Positions 1-10,524 of a DNA stretch of 64,000 nucleotides are shown piece by piece. Below the pieces are notes generated by a model, which did not search any database, was not told the origin of the DNA, and saw only the letters and a list, made by a program, of their open reading frames with translations. Source of the DNA: Vigna angularis (lineage: Eukaryota; Streptophyta; Magnoliopsida; Fabales; Fabaceae); NCBI RefSeq assembly GCF_016808095.1, contig NC_068970.1:46349630-46413629 (forward strand), written 5' to 3'. The translations under genes and the position numbers were made by a program. Positions within the stretch are counted from its first letter, which is position 1. Every line of letters starts with the position of its first letter.

Positions 1-48
1 AACAGAAGCTGACAGCCGAAAGTCACTACAATATCTTAATCAAGAGAC

Positions 49-1215
49 TTGACCAGCACGAACATGACCCCCTTATTTAGAAAACTCAAAGAACATGAAT
101 TGGAGCTTGGAAGGCTAAAGGAGGAAGAAGAAATTGAAGAAAAGAAATCAATTGCTCTAAAGGCCACAAGCAAGAAAGCTACAAAGAATCTTGAACCTGA
201 AGCTGAATCAAATGCAGAAGTATTAGAAAAGGAAATCATGAATATGATGGTGAGAAAATTTAAAAAATTTATGAAGAATAAAAATTCTGCAACTAACAAT
301 GCAGGCTTTTCAAGAAGAGGAAAGAAGAGCTCAAGAAGCAACGTTGTACAATGTTATAAATGTGGAAAGGATGGTCATATCAAGCCTGACTATCCAGACT
401 TGAAGAACAAGCAGAAAGAATTCACCAAGTATCCTCAGGACAAGAACAGGAAGCAAAGGAAAGCATATATTGCTTGGGAAAACAGTGATGAAGACTCTTC
501 AAGTGATGATGATTGTAGCGTTGAAGTCGAGTCAAATTTATGTTTCATGGTAGGCTATGTACACTCTGATGATGATAGTGATCATGAATTTGAGAATGAA
601 CCAATAGAGGTCAAGTACTACATGTTGTTGGATGCATTTCAGAAGATACATGCAGAAGCCATGCGACTCTAGTATAAGGTGAATCAATTATCCTCTAAGA
701 GAAGAGACTATGAATACATAATTGATAATCTATTAGAGGAAAATGAAAAGCTTGAAAAAGATCTTGAAAATGCTTTGAAATCTGCAAAGACAGTTAAGAC
801 CGAAATACAAATTGTTGAGAAAGAATGTGATAATTCTCCAGTACACCTTGAGAAAATTGATTACTTAACCAGCAGGTTAGCTAAATTTACACAAGGCAAA
901 GAAAATCTTGATGTTGTGTTAAGATCATCTGGAAGAGCTATCTACAAACAATGTATTGGTTATAAGGCTAAAAGTAATACGATAAACTCAAAGAAATTTA
1001 TTGATCTGAGTAAACATACTGCTAATGCATGTTTTTACTGCAACACACTTGGTCACAATGTTAGAAATTGCTATTTTAGAAATGTTGGAGTTCCAAAGGG
1101 AATATACAAATGGGTTCCTAAGGAACAACCTCCTGCTACTAACAAGACAGGACCCAAGTTCAAATGGGTATCAACGTCAAAACGTTTTAAGTGTTTTGCA
1201 GGAAAGGAACAGTAG
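49..1215 (+). pseudogene. Ty1/copia (Sirevirus-like) gag fragment, broken
   Basis: A retrotransposon nucleocapsid remnant. The reading frame is open over about 385 codons apart from one in-frame TAG at 670-672. The part before the stop is K/E-rich and carries a zinc knuckle that starts CYKCGKDGH, but its final cysteine position is tyrosine (CX2CX4HX4Y). An acidic serine/aspartate stretch follows. The part after the stop is coiled-coil-like and contains an intact second knuckle, CFYCNTLGHNVRNC (CX2CX4HX4C), then a basic tail. Two spaced knuckles with an acidic linker and coiled coil fit the C-terminal gag of Sirevirus-type copia elements. The first ATG is at 64 and no upstream start is visible in the window. 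No protease, integrase or reverse transcriptase follows, because an Athila-like LTR begins 77 bp after the stop. Either the element was cut there or the copy is a fragment. Confidence 0.75.
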
Positions 1216-1291
1216 CTGCTGAAGCAATATTCAACTCAAGGATGAACTACCATGATGACATAAAAAATTCTTGAGATTCTGAAAGTGGTAA

Positions 1292-2645
1292 TGATAACGG
1301 TTGAAAATACCGTTATCTGTGATGTAATTTTGACACTAAATGCACCCTTTTGTGCTTAGAAACTTGCTTGAAATCATGTTTTTGCTTTATTTTTGTGAAT
1401 AAGAGAGTTGAGGTTATATTTGATGATTTTATTACTAAATTCCTTTGATTTTGTAGGCTATTGGGATGATTTGAAAAAAGAGTTAAAGTACCAAATAGTT
1501 GGAATGCAGAAAAGTCAACTAAAATGCAGAAAAGTCAACTAGAGTGTAGAAAGGTCAACCAGAGTTCAGAATTTAGTGTTGTTTTGCGCCCGGGCGCCCT
1601 TCCAGGGGCGCTTGAGCGCCAAAAGGTGTCGCACACCACTCTAGCGCCCCATTTAGGGCGCTTGAGCGCCAGTTTCATGGGCTTGGACCTTTTTATGTTA
1701 TTTTTATGTTCTATTTAAGGACTTGCACGTGCTAGGGATTGTATCTTTTGATGGCTTGAGCACAGAAACACACTTTTCACCCCTTGGGGATAAATTTGGG
1801 GACGGTGACAACTCCCCTTTTCCTTTAGGGTAGATTTGGGTATGGTGACAGCTCTTCTATTCTCTTTCTAGGGTTTTTCTATCTCTTGCATTCTTTCATT
1901 CCATTGTAATTCTATTTGTTGATTAGGGGATGATGTAACCTTGTGAACTCTCATGTATTTAAATTGATCCTTATTATTGATATATGCTTTTTTAATTAAT
2001 TGTTAGGGTTATTCTTCTTCATGTATATGGCATAAATCTTATGATTTGTCTAAGTATCAAGAGATTTCGTACTCCTAGGGTTGGACAATTTGGGATGTGA
2101 CAGCTCTCCTCTTCTCTCCCTAGGATTGTTATCGAGAGATATCTTACAAATCACGATCTGGGGAATTCTCCCAAAAGCAGTATTTCTCAGGGATGGGAGT
2201 ATGAGTTTTGGTCGTCTTAAGCTCCTAATCTTAATGCAAAATTAATTATTATGCATGCAAGGGACTGTGACTAAGTAATTAAGGATAGGCTTTCTTCACC
2301 GAGGGATCGGGTTTTAAGTAATTTAGCGAGTGACGTTGACATTAATGAAAGAAGAAAAATTCTTATATACATGAGAGTAAAGTAGGTGAAATCGAACCCT
2401 AAAACATATTCATCTCATATTTTCAATATCATCCATTCACCTTTGTGTTTATCCTCAATTGATCAATTTGCATTCATGTTTATTTTTATTGCATTTGCAT
2501 TCAAAAACCCAAAAATTGTTCTTCAAAAGTCTTAATTAGTTGAGTAATCACATAACTGTTTAGTATCGTGAGTCCTTTGGGATATGATACTTGGTCTTAC
2601 CATTTTATATTACTTGTGCGATTCGATACACTTGCCGATTCATCA
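1292..2645 (+). mobile_element. Athila-like LTR, plus orientation
   Basis: The sequence starts TGATAACGGTTGAAAATACC and ends in CCGATTCATCA, immediately before a primer-binding-site-like sequence. Read on the plus strand it aligns by eye with the reverse complement of the LTRs at 6809-8088, 10525-11808 and 15225-16508: a palindromic GTTGAAAA start, the 'acttgcttgaaatcatg' block, and 'acttgccgatt' near the end. At about 1590-1670 it holds GC-rich inverted motifs (GGGCGCTTGAGCGCC type) that correspond to the CCGCTCAGCGG palindromes of the other copies. The flanks (GGTAA on the left) do not match those of the facing LTR, so this is a fragmentary copy and not one end of a single insertion. Confidence 0.75.
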
Positions 2646-2654
2646 ACAAGTTTT

Positions 2655-2714
2655 TGGCGTCGTTGTCGGGGATCAAAAATGTTGTTAACAAGTTTTTGGC
2701 GCCGTTGCCGGAGA
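2655..2714 (+). other. Duplicated tRNA-Asp-type primer binding site
   Basis: Two PBS-like 18-mers lie 42 bp apart: 2655-2672 (TGGCGTCGTTGTCGGGGA) and 2697-2714 (TGGCGCCGTTGCCGGAGA). Each is preceded by 'acaagttt'. They resemble the 3' end complement of plant tRNA-Asp used by Athila/Calypso elements. The second is closer to consensus. The doubling looks like a local tandem duplication of the LTR/PBS junction. Confidence 0.7.
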
Positions 2715-2769
2715 CTCGTGATATAACTATTCTATTTATGTGATTCTTAACCGATTAGACTTTATCTTT

Positions 2770-3068
2770 AATTTTATCCTTTTTATTTTTTTTATTTTTT
2801 TTATTTTTTTTATTTTTTTTTATTTTTTTTATCTTTTTATCTTTTTATCTTTTTATCTTTTTATCTTTTTATCTTTTTATATTTTTATATTTTTATCTTT
2901 TTATCTTTTTAACTTTTTATCTTTTTATCTTTTTATCTTTCTATCTTTTATCTTTTTATCTTTTTATCTTTTAATCTTTTTATTTTTTTATCTTTTTATT
3001 TTTTTATCTTTATCTTTTTATCTTTTTATTTTTTTTATCTTTTTATTTTTATCTTTCTTTATCTTTTA
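2770..3068 (+). repeat. Pyrimidine-rich (TTTTTATC)n low-complexity tract
   Basis: About 300 bp of T-runs and TTTTTATC-type units just downstream of the PBS, in the leader of the plus-oriented Athila-like fragment. The long open frame across it is a compositional artefact. The minus-strand relatives have A/T-rich tracts in the same relative position (about 6705-6730 and 14996-15140). Confidence 0.85.
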
Positions 3069-3070
3069 GT

Positions 3071-3503
3071 GCTAATTGGGTGCTCTAGTGCAGTGTTCTT
3101 TAGGGTTTGTAGGATAAAATTCGAAAATCTGTACTAGGAGCATAAGATCATCAAAAGAAGAAGGAGGAAGAAGGTCGCAGGGTGCGCCTGGGCACCCCAT
3201 TAAGGGAACTGAGCGCCGGTCTTCAAGTCCCATGTTCACCAAGACTTTGTGCAGGAAGTGGTTAAAGATATAAAAGAGAATGGAATCATTGAGATTGAGG
3301 CTCTTTATTCAAGGAGGGAAAAGATGGTGAACTAGAAGATGTTGCGGATAAGTTGGTGTGATGAAATCAAAACGAACACCAACATCAAAGATCCAGATTG
3401 AGTTTAATGGTGTCAGGCTCATGACGTTAAACAAGCGCTTATTGGGAGGCAACCCAATTTCTGACTTTTTCTTTTGGATTTGAATTTGCTTTGCAGGAAT
3501 GAC
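3071..3503 (+). other. Non-coding internal region of the plus-oriented Athila-like fragment
   Basis: No reading frame of note. It contains a GC-rich inverted motif at about 3178-3218 related to the LTR palindromes. It also contains the family motif GTTAAACAAGCGCTT followed by GGGAGGCAACCCA at about 3429-3463. The same motif appears reversed at about 5520-5560, 5775-5805, 13662-13695 and 13908-13940, so it is an internal landmark of this retrotransposon family. Confidence 0.6.
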
Positions 3504-3920
3504 AGCATCTACTGATGGATGTTGGACAACATCTACTGAGGGAGGCTAAGAGGATTCAGATAACAACATCTACGGATAAATGCTGCCACGATGAATGATA
3601 GCCCATTTTTCTGAACTTTTCTTTTTAGTTGATTTAATTGTGTGGTTTTGATTCAATTTTTTTCTTTGTGTGTTTGAGTTTTTTTAAGTTAAATGCTGCT
3701 TCTGATGGCAGTAATGATAGCATCTACTGATGGATGTTTCTACAACATCTACTAATGGATGTTGCTATGATGAGGAGAATGAATTACAACTTTTACTAAT
3801 GGATGCTGTTATGGAAGAGGATGATCACTAGACATCTACTAATGGATATTTGGTGATTAGGCATCTACAGATGGATGCCGATGAAGATGAGAAAGATTGG
3901 TGTCTACTAAGGGATACCAA
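3504..3920 (+). repeat. Array of short hairpins with a conserved TACTGATG-type loop
   Basis: About ten repeats of the form stem-TACTGATG-stem. The clearest are: 3504-3523 (AGCATC/GATGTT), 3694-3713 (TGCTGC/GCAGTA, loop TTCTGATG), 3719-3738, 3743-3764 (CAACATC/GATGTTG, perfect 7 bp, loop TACTAATG), 3860-3879 (GGCATC/GATGCC, perfect, loop TACAGATG) and 3897-3920 (TTGGTGTC/GATACCAA, 8 bp with one G-U). Copies near 3528, 3564, 3786 and 3831 have decayed stems. The outer stem bases differ between copies while pairing is kept. Confidence 0.8.
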
Positions 3921-3959
3921 TGTGTTGTTAATGCTCATCCCTCTGTTAATGCTCATCCC

Positions 3960-4608
3960 TCTAAGCATACAGTACAAAAGAAATGCCCTGCTAACAGTAA
4001 TATCTGAGACATGTGAGCATGGCTGAATGTTGGCATGAGAAAATCATCCAATACTTTGCTAGAGGAGTCAGATCAACTCTCCTGATGTTCACAACTGCAT
4101 CATTCTTGTTTCTCTAAAAGTGCCCTCCAGGCACACATAGTACACTCTCCACATCACCAAAGTCTGCTCCTTCTTCCATATTTAGAGCAAACTGACACTG
4201 CTCACCATCACATTCAGTATCTAAAAATCTGTTGATAGAATCAGGGTCATACTAAATGGCGTGTCCTCTAACATAGCTCAAATAATCCTCAGCAGGATGA
4301 TCACCCAACCTCCTTGCGTTGGTGTAGAATTCTTTCACCACTGCTATGTTAGCTGGTGAAAGATAAGTGGCTAGCCTCCCCAAGTTCCTGTTCTCCAATT
4401 GCTCTCCAAACTGTGGAGCAAAATTAGGTATCAGTCCATCCTTCCTTTCCATTAATAGCCTCCTATCTTGGACAACATTGAAGTAGCACTCATGTTTGCG
4501 GGAAAGGAACTTGCTGGAATAGGGTTGATCTGGTTCCTTCCCCTTCTTTTTGGATGTTGTAGTCTTGAATCTCTTGCCCGATGAGGAGGCCATCCCTACA
4601 TCAAACAT
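3960..4608 (-). pseudogene. Putative plant transposon protein (Athila-associated), broken
   Basis: Read on the minus strand, the frame is open from about 4608 to 4252 and then continues in the same frame through several stops (the first at 4252-4254) to about 3960. It starts MFDVGMASSSGKRFK. The core includes RKHECYFNVVQDRRLL, GRLATYLSPANIAVVKEFYT and RRLGDHPAEDYLSYVRGHAI, and after the stop YDPDSINRFLDTE. This is the widespread 'putative plant transposon protein' type (Pfam Transposase_32-like, recalled and not searched) carried by legume Athila-type elements. Its biochemical role is not known. It belongs to the minus-oriented Athila-like fragment whose 5' LTR is at 6809-8088. Premature stops make it non-functional. 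Confidence 0.7.
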
Positions 4609-5577
4609 AATTCACAAAACCACAAGCACATCATTAAGCATTACTAAACCACAAACAACACCCTAAAATCATTCCAATAACCGCTGAGGGCAATCAAAAC
4701 CCCTCAGCGCAACCTGTGCATCAAAACTAGCAAGCAAAATAAGCACAAAAACCATTCTGCCAGAATCGCGCTCAGGGGAAATTTCCGCTGAGCGGTGAGT
4801 CTGTAGATTTTGTAAAATGCCCTAAAAATGTTCTAATCTCCACCCAAATGCAACTTTCCTAGTTCTAGACCCAAATCAAGCAATTTAATCAGTCCAAATA
4901 GCAATTAATTCATCTAATCATGCATAAAAAATCAAAATCCCTCAAAACTCATGCTTAGACAACCATGTTCATACCAATTCATGCTTTCAAAAACCCTAGA
5001 ATGTAAAATGCTTATACTTACTTGGGTGGAGATGAGTGAAGAATGCTCTAGGAATGTGCAAAAATCATCCCCTAACAGCAATTCTCTCACCAAACCCCAA
5101 ACTTGGATGGAAACCTGATGCAAAAGTGAATGGAAGAGAGATTTTGTGAAGGGGGAAGAAGGGAAAAATGAAGAGAACACTTGGGAGAGTGCTTGAGAGT
5201 ATGTGAGAGGAGTGAGATATGAAAGTTCCTACCAAAACGAGCCCTAGGGTATGAAAAAGACCTAATGGGCCAAATCCCGCTGAGCCCAATTAAAACAAAA
5301 CCAGTTCAGCAAATTTGCCACGTTCGCACTCAACGGTAATTACCGTTGAGTGGCATTTGCGACACCATTCTCCTTCTTCCTAGCTTGCCCTAGGTGTCCT
5401 TCACCAATGCCTCTCACTTACCCAATGCATTTAGTCTCTCACATCTCTCAAACATGCAATCCCTATGATGCAACTAGAGCAAAATCAAAACAAACAAACA
5501 AAGATAAAGTCAATCAACTGGGTTGCCTCCCAGGTAGCGCTTGTTTAACGTCACGAGCCTGACCCAAAATCCTCTAA
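4609..5577 (-). other. Non-coding internal region of the minus-oriented Athila-like fragment
   Basis: No credible gene. It holds GC palindromes of the CCGCTGAGCGG class at about 4683-4800 and 5275-5360. The family motif GGGTTGCCTCCCAGGTAGCG lies at about 5521. It aligns by eye with 13172-13710 of the young relative, so it is shared retrotransposon spacer. Confidence 0.6.
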
Positions 5578-5685
5578 CACCCTTCATAGGTGCAAATCTT
5601 TCTTACCAACACCCATCAGTAGGTGTATACAAACATAGTATCCTTTAGTAGATACTCTTCCACCTAACATCCATCAATAGATGTA
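5578..5685 (-). repeat. Hairpin array, older copy (loop CATCAGTA on plus strand)
   Basis: Four short hairpins: about 5578-5594 (CACC/GGTG), 5609-5626 (ACACC/GGTGT, loop CATCAGTA), 5637-5656 (AGTATC/GATACT, perfect, loop CTTTAGTA) and 5666-5685 (ACATC/GATGT, loop CATCAATA). They occupy the same place as the array at 13718-13826 in the young element, between the two GGGTTGCCTCCCA motifs. Confidence 0.75.
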
Positions 5686-5829
5686 AACCCTGTAACAAAC
5701 TTATAACCAAAACAAAAATGCCAAAAGTTAAAAATTACATCACCAAACCAAAAAATTAAAAGTTCTTAAATCACTGGCTTTCCTCCCAACAAGCGCTCTT
5801 TTAATGTCATTAGCATGACCCAATAAAGC

Positions 5830-6673
5830 TCAAGTTTCATCTTCAATGTTGGTGTTCTCCTTTTTAGATATTCTCTTTTTTTCTTTTTTTTTCTTCTTTC
5901 TGCTGAATTTCTTCAGGAATTTGATAAAACCAGGAACCTGTTGCAATGTCTCAATCATAGGAACTTTAATCTCCAATTTCTTGAATATTTCCATAAAGCA
6001 CTCAAATTCCTTCTCCTTCCTATAACTTCTTTGAATGAGGAAGGGGTTTTTCATATGATTCTTTCTTTTTTCCTCTCGTCCTCTTTTTCTTTTCTCTCAC
6101 TTTCTTTACCTTCACACAAATTTTCTTTTCTCTCACTTTCTTTTTTCCTTCTATTTTTCCACTCACTTTCTTAATCTTCACACAAATTTTCTTTCTCTCT
6201 TCTCTCTCAACCATTTCTCTTTCTTTTTCTACATCTTTATCTTTCTCACTCAACTCTTCTTTTTCTTTCCTCTCTATCTCTTTCTCATCTAAAGTCTTGT
6301 CACTTCCAGTGATAATGGCTTGACATTCCTCCCTAGGGTTAACTTCAGTTTCAACCCCAAAATCTTCCAATCTCTAAATTAAGTGACCAATCTGCATCTC
6401 CATCCTTTTACATGATGATTCAATGTTTTTCTAAGTGGAGATGGACTCTTGCATAAATTGTTGAAAGACGTCATCCAGCTTTGCCATTGATAGATAGCTT
6501 TGTTGTTGCCATTGTTGTTGTGGTTGGTTCTCAAATTGTCCGGCAGCTTGCCAAAATTGACTTTGATCCATGCTTGAGTGATATTCCCTCCAATGGTTGA
6601 GATTACTTTGGTAGAATTGAGTGCCCATATAGTTAAATTCTTGTCTGAATTGCATCCTGCAAGCATTAGGCAC
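5830..6673 (-). pseudogene. Athila-like gag remnant, several frames
   Basis: Three minus-strand segments in different frames together parallel the intact 309-codon ORF at 13900-14829. They are 6673-6431 (Q-rich, with FWQAAGQFENQPQQQWQQQ), 6370-6020 (K/E-rich, with ERKEKEELSEKDKD) and 6054-5830 (with ECFMEIFKKLEIKVPMIETL). The last motif resembles the FLDVFKKLHINIPFAEALEQ segment between the zinc finger and protease in the autonomous Athila gag-pro at 53538-56555, so these ORFs appear to derive from that part of gag. Frameshifts and stops show decay. Confidence 0.65.
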
Positions 6674-6784
6674 AAAACCCTAGAAAACATTTGTTAGAGC
6701 AAAAAGATAAAAAAAAAGATAAAAAGACAACAATCAAGTCAAAGCTAATCAATAATCACACAAATAGAATAGTTAAACCACGAG

Positions 6785-6802
6785 TCCCCGGTAACGGCAC
6801 CA
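6785..6802 (-). other. Primer binding site (tRNA-Asp type)
   Basis: On the minus strand it reads TGGTGCCGTTACCGGGGA, two mismatches from the Athila/Calypso tRNA-Asp PBS. It lies 6 bp inside the LTR at 6809-8088, which fixes the element's orientation as minus. Confidence 0.75.
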
Positions 6803-6808
6803 AAAACT

Positions 6809-8088
6809 TGTTAACACTCGGCAAGTGTACCAAATCGTATCAAGCAATAATAAAATGGTAAGAACAAGTATCGTTTCCCAAGGACTCACGGCCTAGACAG
6901 TTATGTGATTTATTGATTAAATTAGACTTGTAAACGAAAACATTGTTGTTGAATTATGAAAAATAAACATGAATCCAAGGTTTTGATCAATGGAATAGAA
7001 AGATGCAAAAACGGTTCATGTAGAATATGAATGATTATGTTGTTGGGGTTTTCGATTCATCCTATCCACTCTCATGTATTCAAGAATTCATCTTTCTTCA
7101 TTAATGTTAATGCACTTTCTAATTTACCTTAAACCCGATGTCTCGGTGAAGAAAGCCTACTCCTAATCACTAGTTTACAATGTCTTGTCTTCCTATCAAT
7201 TATTCATGCATTACATTCGCACAGAAGCTTAAAGGCAACCAATCCTCCTATCCCTATGTCTAAGCAATATTTTTCTTGGGAGAATTTCTTCAATTCTTGA
7301 TTTGCTTATATGTGTCCATACAAATAACATCAAGGATCATGCAATTGAATGAGTTAAACAAAGCATGCATAGAGTATAGAAGCAAAACCCTAACAATTAA
7401 TAAAAGAAAGCATATAGAATATACAACCAATTCAATACATGAGAGTTTCAAAGGATTATATCGGTTCCCCAACAACAATGAAGGTTTAGTGCACCATAGA
7501 CATGGTGAAACTAGATGAAAATCAATGAAAGAATGAAAGATAGAACCCTAGAAGTTGAAAAATAGAGCTTGAGTATCCAAAATCCTCCTTCAAGGGATGA
7601 AGAAAGTGTGATTTTGCCTCTTTCTGTCCAAAGATACTAACCCTAAGTCGACTAAAACCGTATATAGTTTCCTAAAGATTACAGAAAATAGGCCGAAGCC
7701 CAAATTAATGGCGCTCAACAACACTTTTGCCGCTCAACATTAAGTGTGGGTCTTCAGAATTGACGCTCAGCTGTAGTTTTGGTCCTCAGCGGTGATTGCG
7801 GGACATCAAAATGCCGCTCAGCGGTAGAATTTCGCTCAGCGGTGACTACGGCTCTTCTTTTAAGCACTTTCACTTCCTTTCTTGAGTCTAGCTCCTTACT
7901 ACTTCAACTTCTTTTATCTAATTCATCTCAATTCCTGCAAAACAAGGAAAACCAAGCATAAAACCCATTCAACTCTCTTATTTCCAAAACATAAGCAAAA
8001 GCATGAATCCAAGCTAGTTTCTAAGTCATAAAGGTTGTTTTTTATGTCAAAATTAAGTATAAAAATAATCGTTTTTCAACTGTTAGCA
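6809..8088 (-). mobile_element. Athila-like 5' LTR, minus orientation
   Basis: A 1280-bp LTR. On the plus strand it begins TGTTAACACTCGGCAAGTG and ends TTTTTCAACTGTTAGCA. Its sequence order matches the 1284-bp LTRs of the young element at 10525-16508. CCGCTCAGCGG-type palindromes lie at about 7712-7850. The PBS sits just inside. No matching minus-oriented 3' LTR is found to the left; a plus-oriented LTR (1292-2645) is there instead, so this element is incomplete. Confidence 0.8.
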
Positions 8089-8357
8089 TGTTTATGGACA
8101 TTTTCAAAACCTGACATGTTTGATGCAAGATTAAGTAGTTCCCTGATCAGGTGAACGTGAGAAACCAAACCTGAAATGCTACTTTCTTAGACTTAACATT
8201 ATCGAAGTAACGACTAGACTTAAGCAAAGGTCAATGAGAATTTAGCAAGGAGACAAAAAACCCATACCACCGGGAAAAAGGTAATCATGTACAATCTATT
8301 ATCAATTGGTTCATGAGAAATATGAATATAGTAAATTCACCTTTTGTACGATGTAGC

Positions 8358-8680
8358 ATTATGGCCTTTAAAACTGTTTGAAGTTTCTTGTAACTTTGAA
8401 TGGTATCTCAGGCTATAAGAACCATTATGGTGTTGTAGAATGATTTATATGCAACATAAGGATCATACTTCAAGAATCTAAAGTAGCTATACAAATCACC
8501 AATAGTATTTTGAATAGGTGTTCCAAATAAGCACACCTTATTTTGGCTCTAAGCCTACAACAAGCTCTAGCCACCTAAGTTCTATGATTTTTTATTGTTT
8601 AAGCATTATCTAGAATAACCCGAAACCACCCTACTTTTGCAAGAGGACTAGAACCATATTCCCTAGAATTCTTAATCCTT
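8358..8680 (-). pseudogene. SNF2-family helicase fragment (CHR28/RAD5-like), broken
   Basis: Translating the minus strand gives PLAKVGWFRVILDNA, a stop, then TIKNHRT, a stop, then VARACCRLRA. A frameshift leads to CLFGTPIQNTIGDLYSYFRF, LKYDPYVAYKSFYNTIMVLI, a stop, and KLQTVLKAIMLHRTKG. This covers the DEAH-side helicase motif and the (S/T)GTPIQN motif III region of plant SNF2 ATPases of the CHR28 / helicase-like transcription factor group. In those proteins an intron commonly follows RRTKG, and here a GTGAAT donor-like sequence follows the same residues. The final aspartate/glutamate motif is LDNA in place of LDEA. Stops, the frameshift and missing flanking domains make it a non-functional genomic fragment. 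Confidence 0.75.
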
Positions 8681-10524
8681 ACATCTACTAGTAGGTCAAA
8701 TGTAAAACTTTTAATTTGTACATGTTTTCATTTCATTATAAAATATAATAAGTTACAAAACTGAGTAGCTTATGTTGAGAAATTGCAACCTATGTCTTTT
8801 ATTAAATATCAACATGTCTATACTATGTGTTTAATCAACCAAATAGCTAGAGATGCACTCTGAAATTGATAATTCTTCATGAATATCTAATGTCAATGGT
8901 TGATCACACAGGCTTTAAAGAATTTTGTTCTACTGCACAACCTCTATTTAAAGTGGTTTCTCGAAACACCTTACAAAAAGGATATTATGAAGGATCACAA
9001 TTTCAAAAAAGAGAAATTGAAATTATTATTGTCAAGCATTCAAGCATTCAAAATAGAGGCTACATTACAAAACAAATAAAGAGAACCTACACCACAAAGT
9101 AAGCCACAAAACCGAAAAGGAGAACCAAAGAAAAAACACGAAAAGGTCTTAAAACAATAAAGGCTTTGCAAAAGGAATTTGTGTATGACAAAACCAAGAA
9201 AACCAAGAAGATAAGCAAGAAATTAAATGGTAAGATAAGCAAGAAATTAAATGGTAAGAAAAGAAGGCTAAGCACTCAAAAAGATTACCTAAAGAAAGAT
9301 ACCAGAGTAGATGCACAAAAACAAAATCTACTATATAATATAAAGTTGGTGCTTCTTGTTCGTGGCAATCTTTGAGCAAATGAGGCACTAAGGCTACTCT
9401 TTTACCAACATTGACCAAGACTTAAGCTGCTGGAAACTGCAATAAAATGCACAGAATAGAGAGCAAAACGTTAAAAATAGATTCATTAAGCAAAATAGTG
9501 GTAATGATCAAATGCACACAAATTTATAGCACTTTTCTAGGATCTCTTTGGTACTCTTTTTTAGGCCTTTGCTTAAAAGCTTTTAGTAGTGTTTTTTCCA
9601 CTATTTTTAAGTGCAAAGAAAGACCATCATACATTAGAAATAGAGGTGAAATATTGGTCTTGAAAGCCCAAAGAAAAAGAAATACAAAATAGAGAAAACC
9701 TACTAGAATCAAAATAGAGTTTGAAACTTCAACAAGACAATAGACAATATTTTTCTTTTATGAACTTGCCAATGATCTAATGACAAGTATGAACCCAAAC
9801 ATTCAAAGATAAGGTACTCAAAAGGTTGTTTGTGGTGCAGTTTTGAAATCCAAGTTATATTTTTTTTTTTGTGATTTTTCAAAGTATTACTAGAAGAAAA
9901 TGACAATAAAAAGACTACACATGACTCTAGACAATATAAATGGATTAGAAAATTAAAATGACTCAAAATATTGAAAGTGATCAAACATATATGAAGAAAA
10001 GACTCAACAAAAACTTAAAATCCACAAATAGTAGCCTAAACTACCAAAACAAAACCTAGAAAACGTTGATGACAACATTCTAGCAGTTCTGACCTTTGTT
10101 GACTATTTTGAGCATAACTTTCTCCACAGAACTCCAAATGTAATGATTGTTTTTTTGTTGGAAACTAGACTCAAAGGGATTTAATTTAATTATAAATACA
10201 TATTTTTGGGACCTCTTAGTTAACTGCAATTTAATTTTGAAAATCGTAAACGTTAACCATAGAGTAAACAAGGTTGATTTGGACCATTTCAAGATAGCTA
10301 CAACAAGACAATAAGGAGATAGCATGAGCAACACGGAATTTAAAACAAAGATAGAGACCAAGATACTTAACTCTTAAAGAACCAAATTATGGCAATCTCC
10401 TAGCTAGGTTGGGCCAAAACTAAAAGAAAAGTCATGGAGGTGGGTGAAGGATGATGTGGTACGAAAGCGTTGATGGACAAGGGAGTTAAGAGCTCGGTCA
10501 TGGGCTATTTTATGGTGATGTAGG
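8681..10524. other. Gene-free stretch, unclassified repeats
   Basis: No supportable gene. AT-rich DNA with a small 24-bp direct repeat at about 9210-9257 (agataagcaagaaattaaa type). The stretch at about 10080-10260 (a 'gcataactttctccacagaa' region) looks like repeat-derived sequence seen in plant LTR elements, but I cannot assign it. Confidence 0.4.

Noticed and set aside
2740..3069. A 109-codon plus-strand frame of phenylalanine/isoleucine repeats.
   Set aside because: Produced by the TTTTTATC low-complexity tract; no coding signal.
3500..3920. The spaced repeats were considered as a CRISPR-like array.
   Set aside because: This is plant nuclear DNA, units are hairpins with variable stems and irregular spacing, and there are no cas genes.
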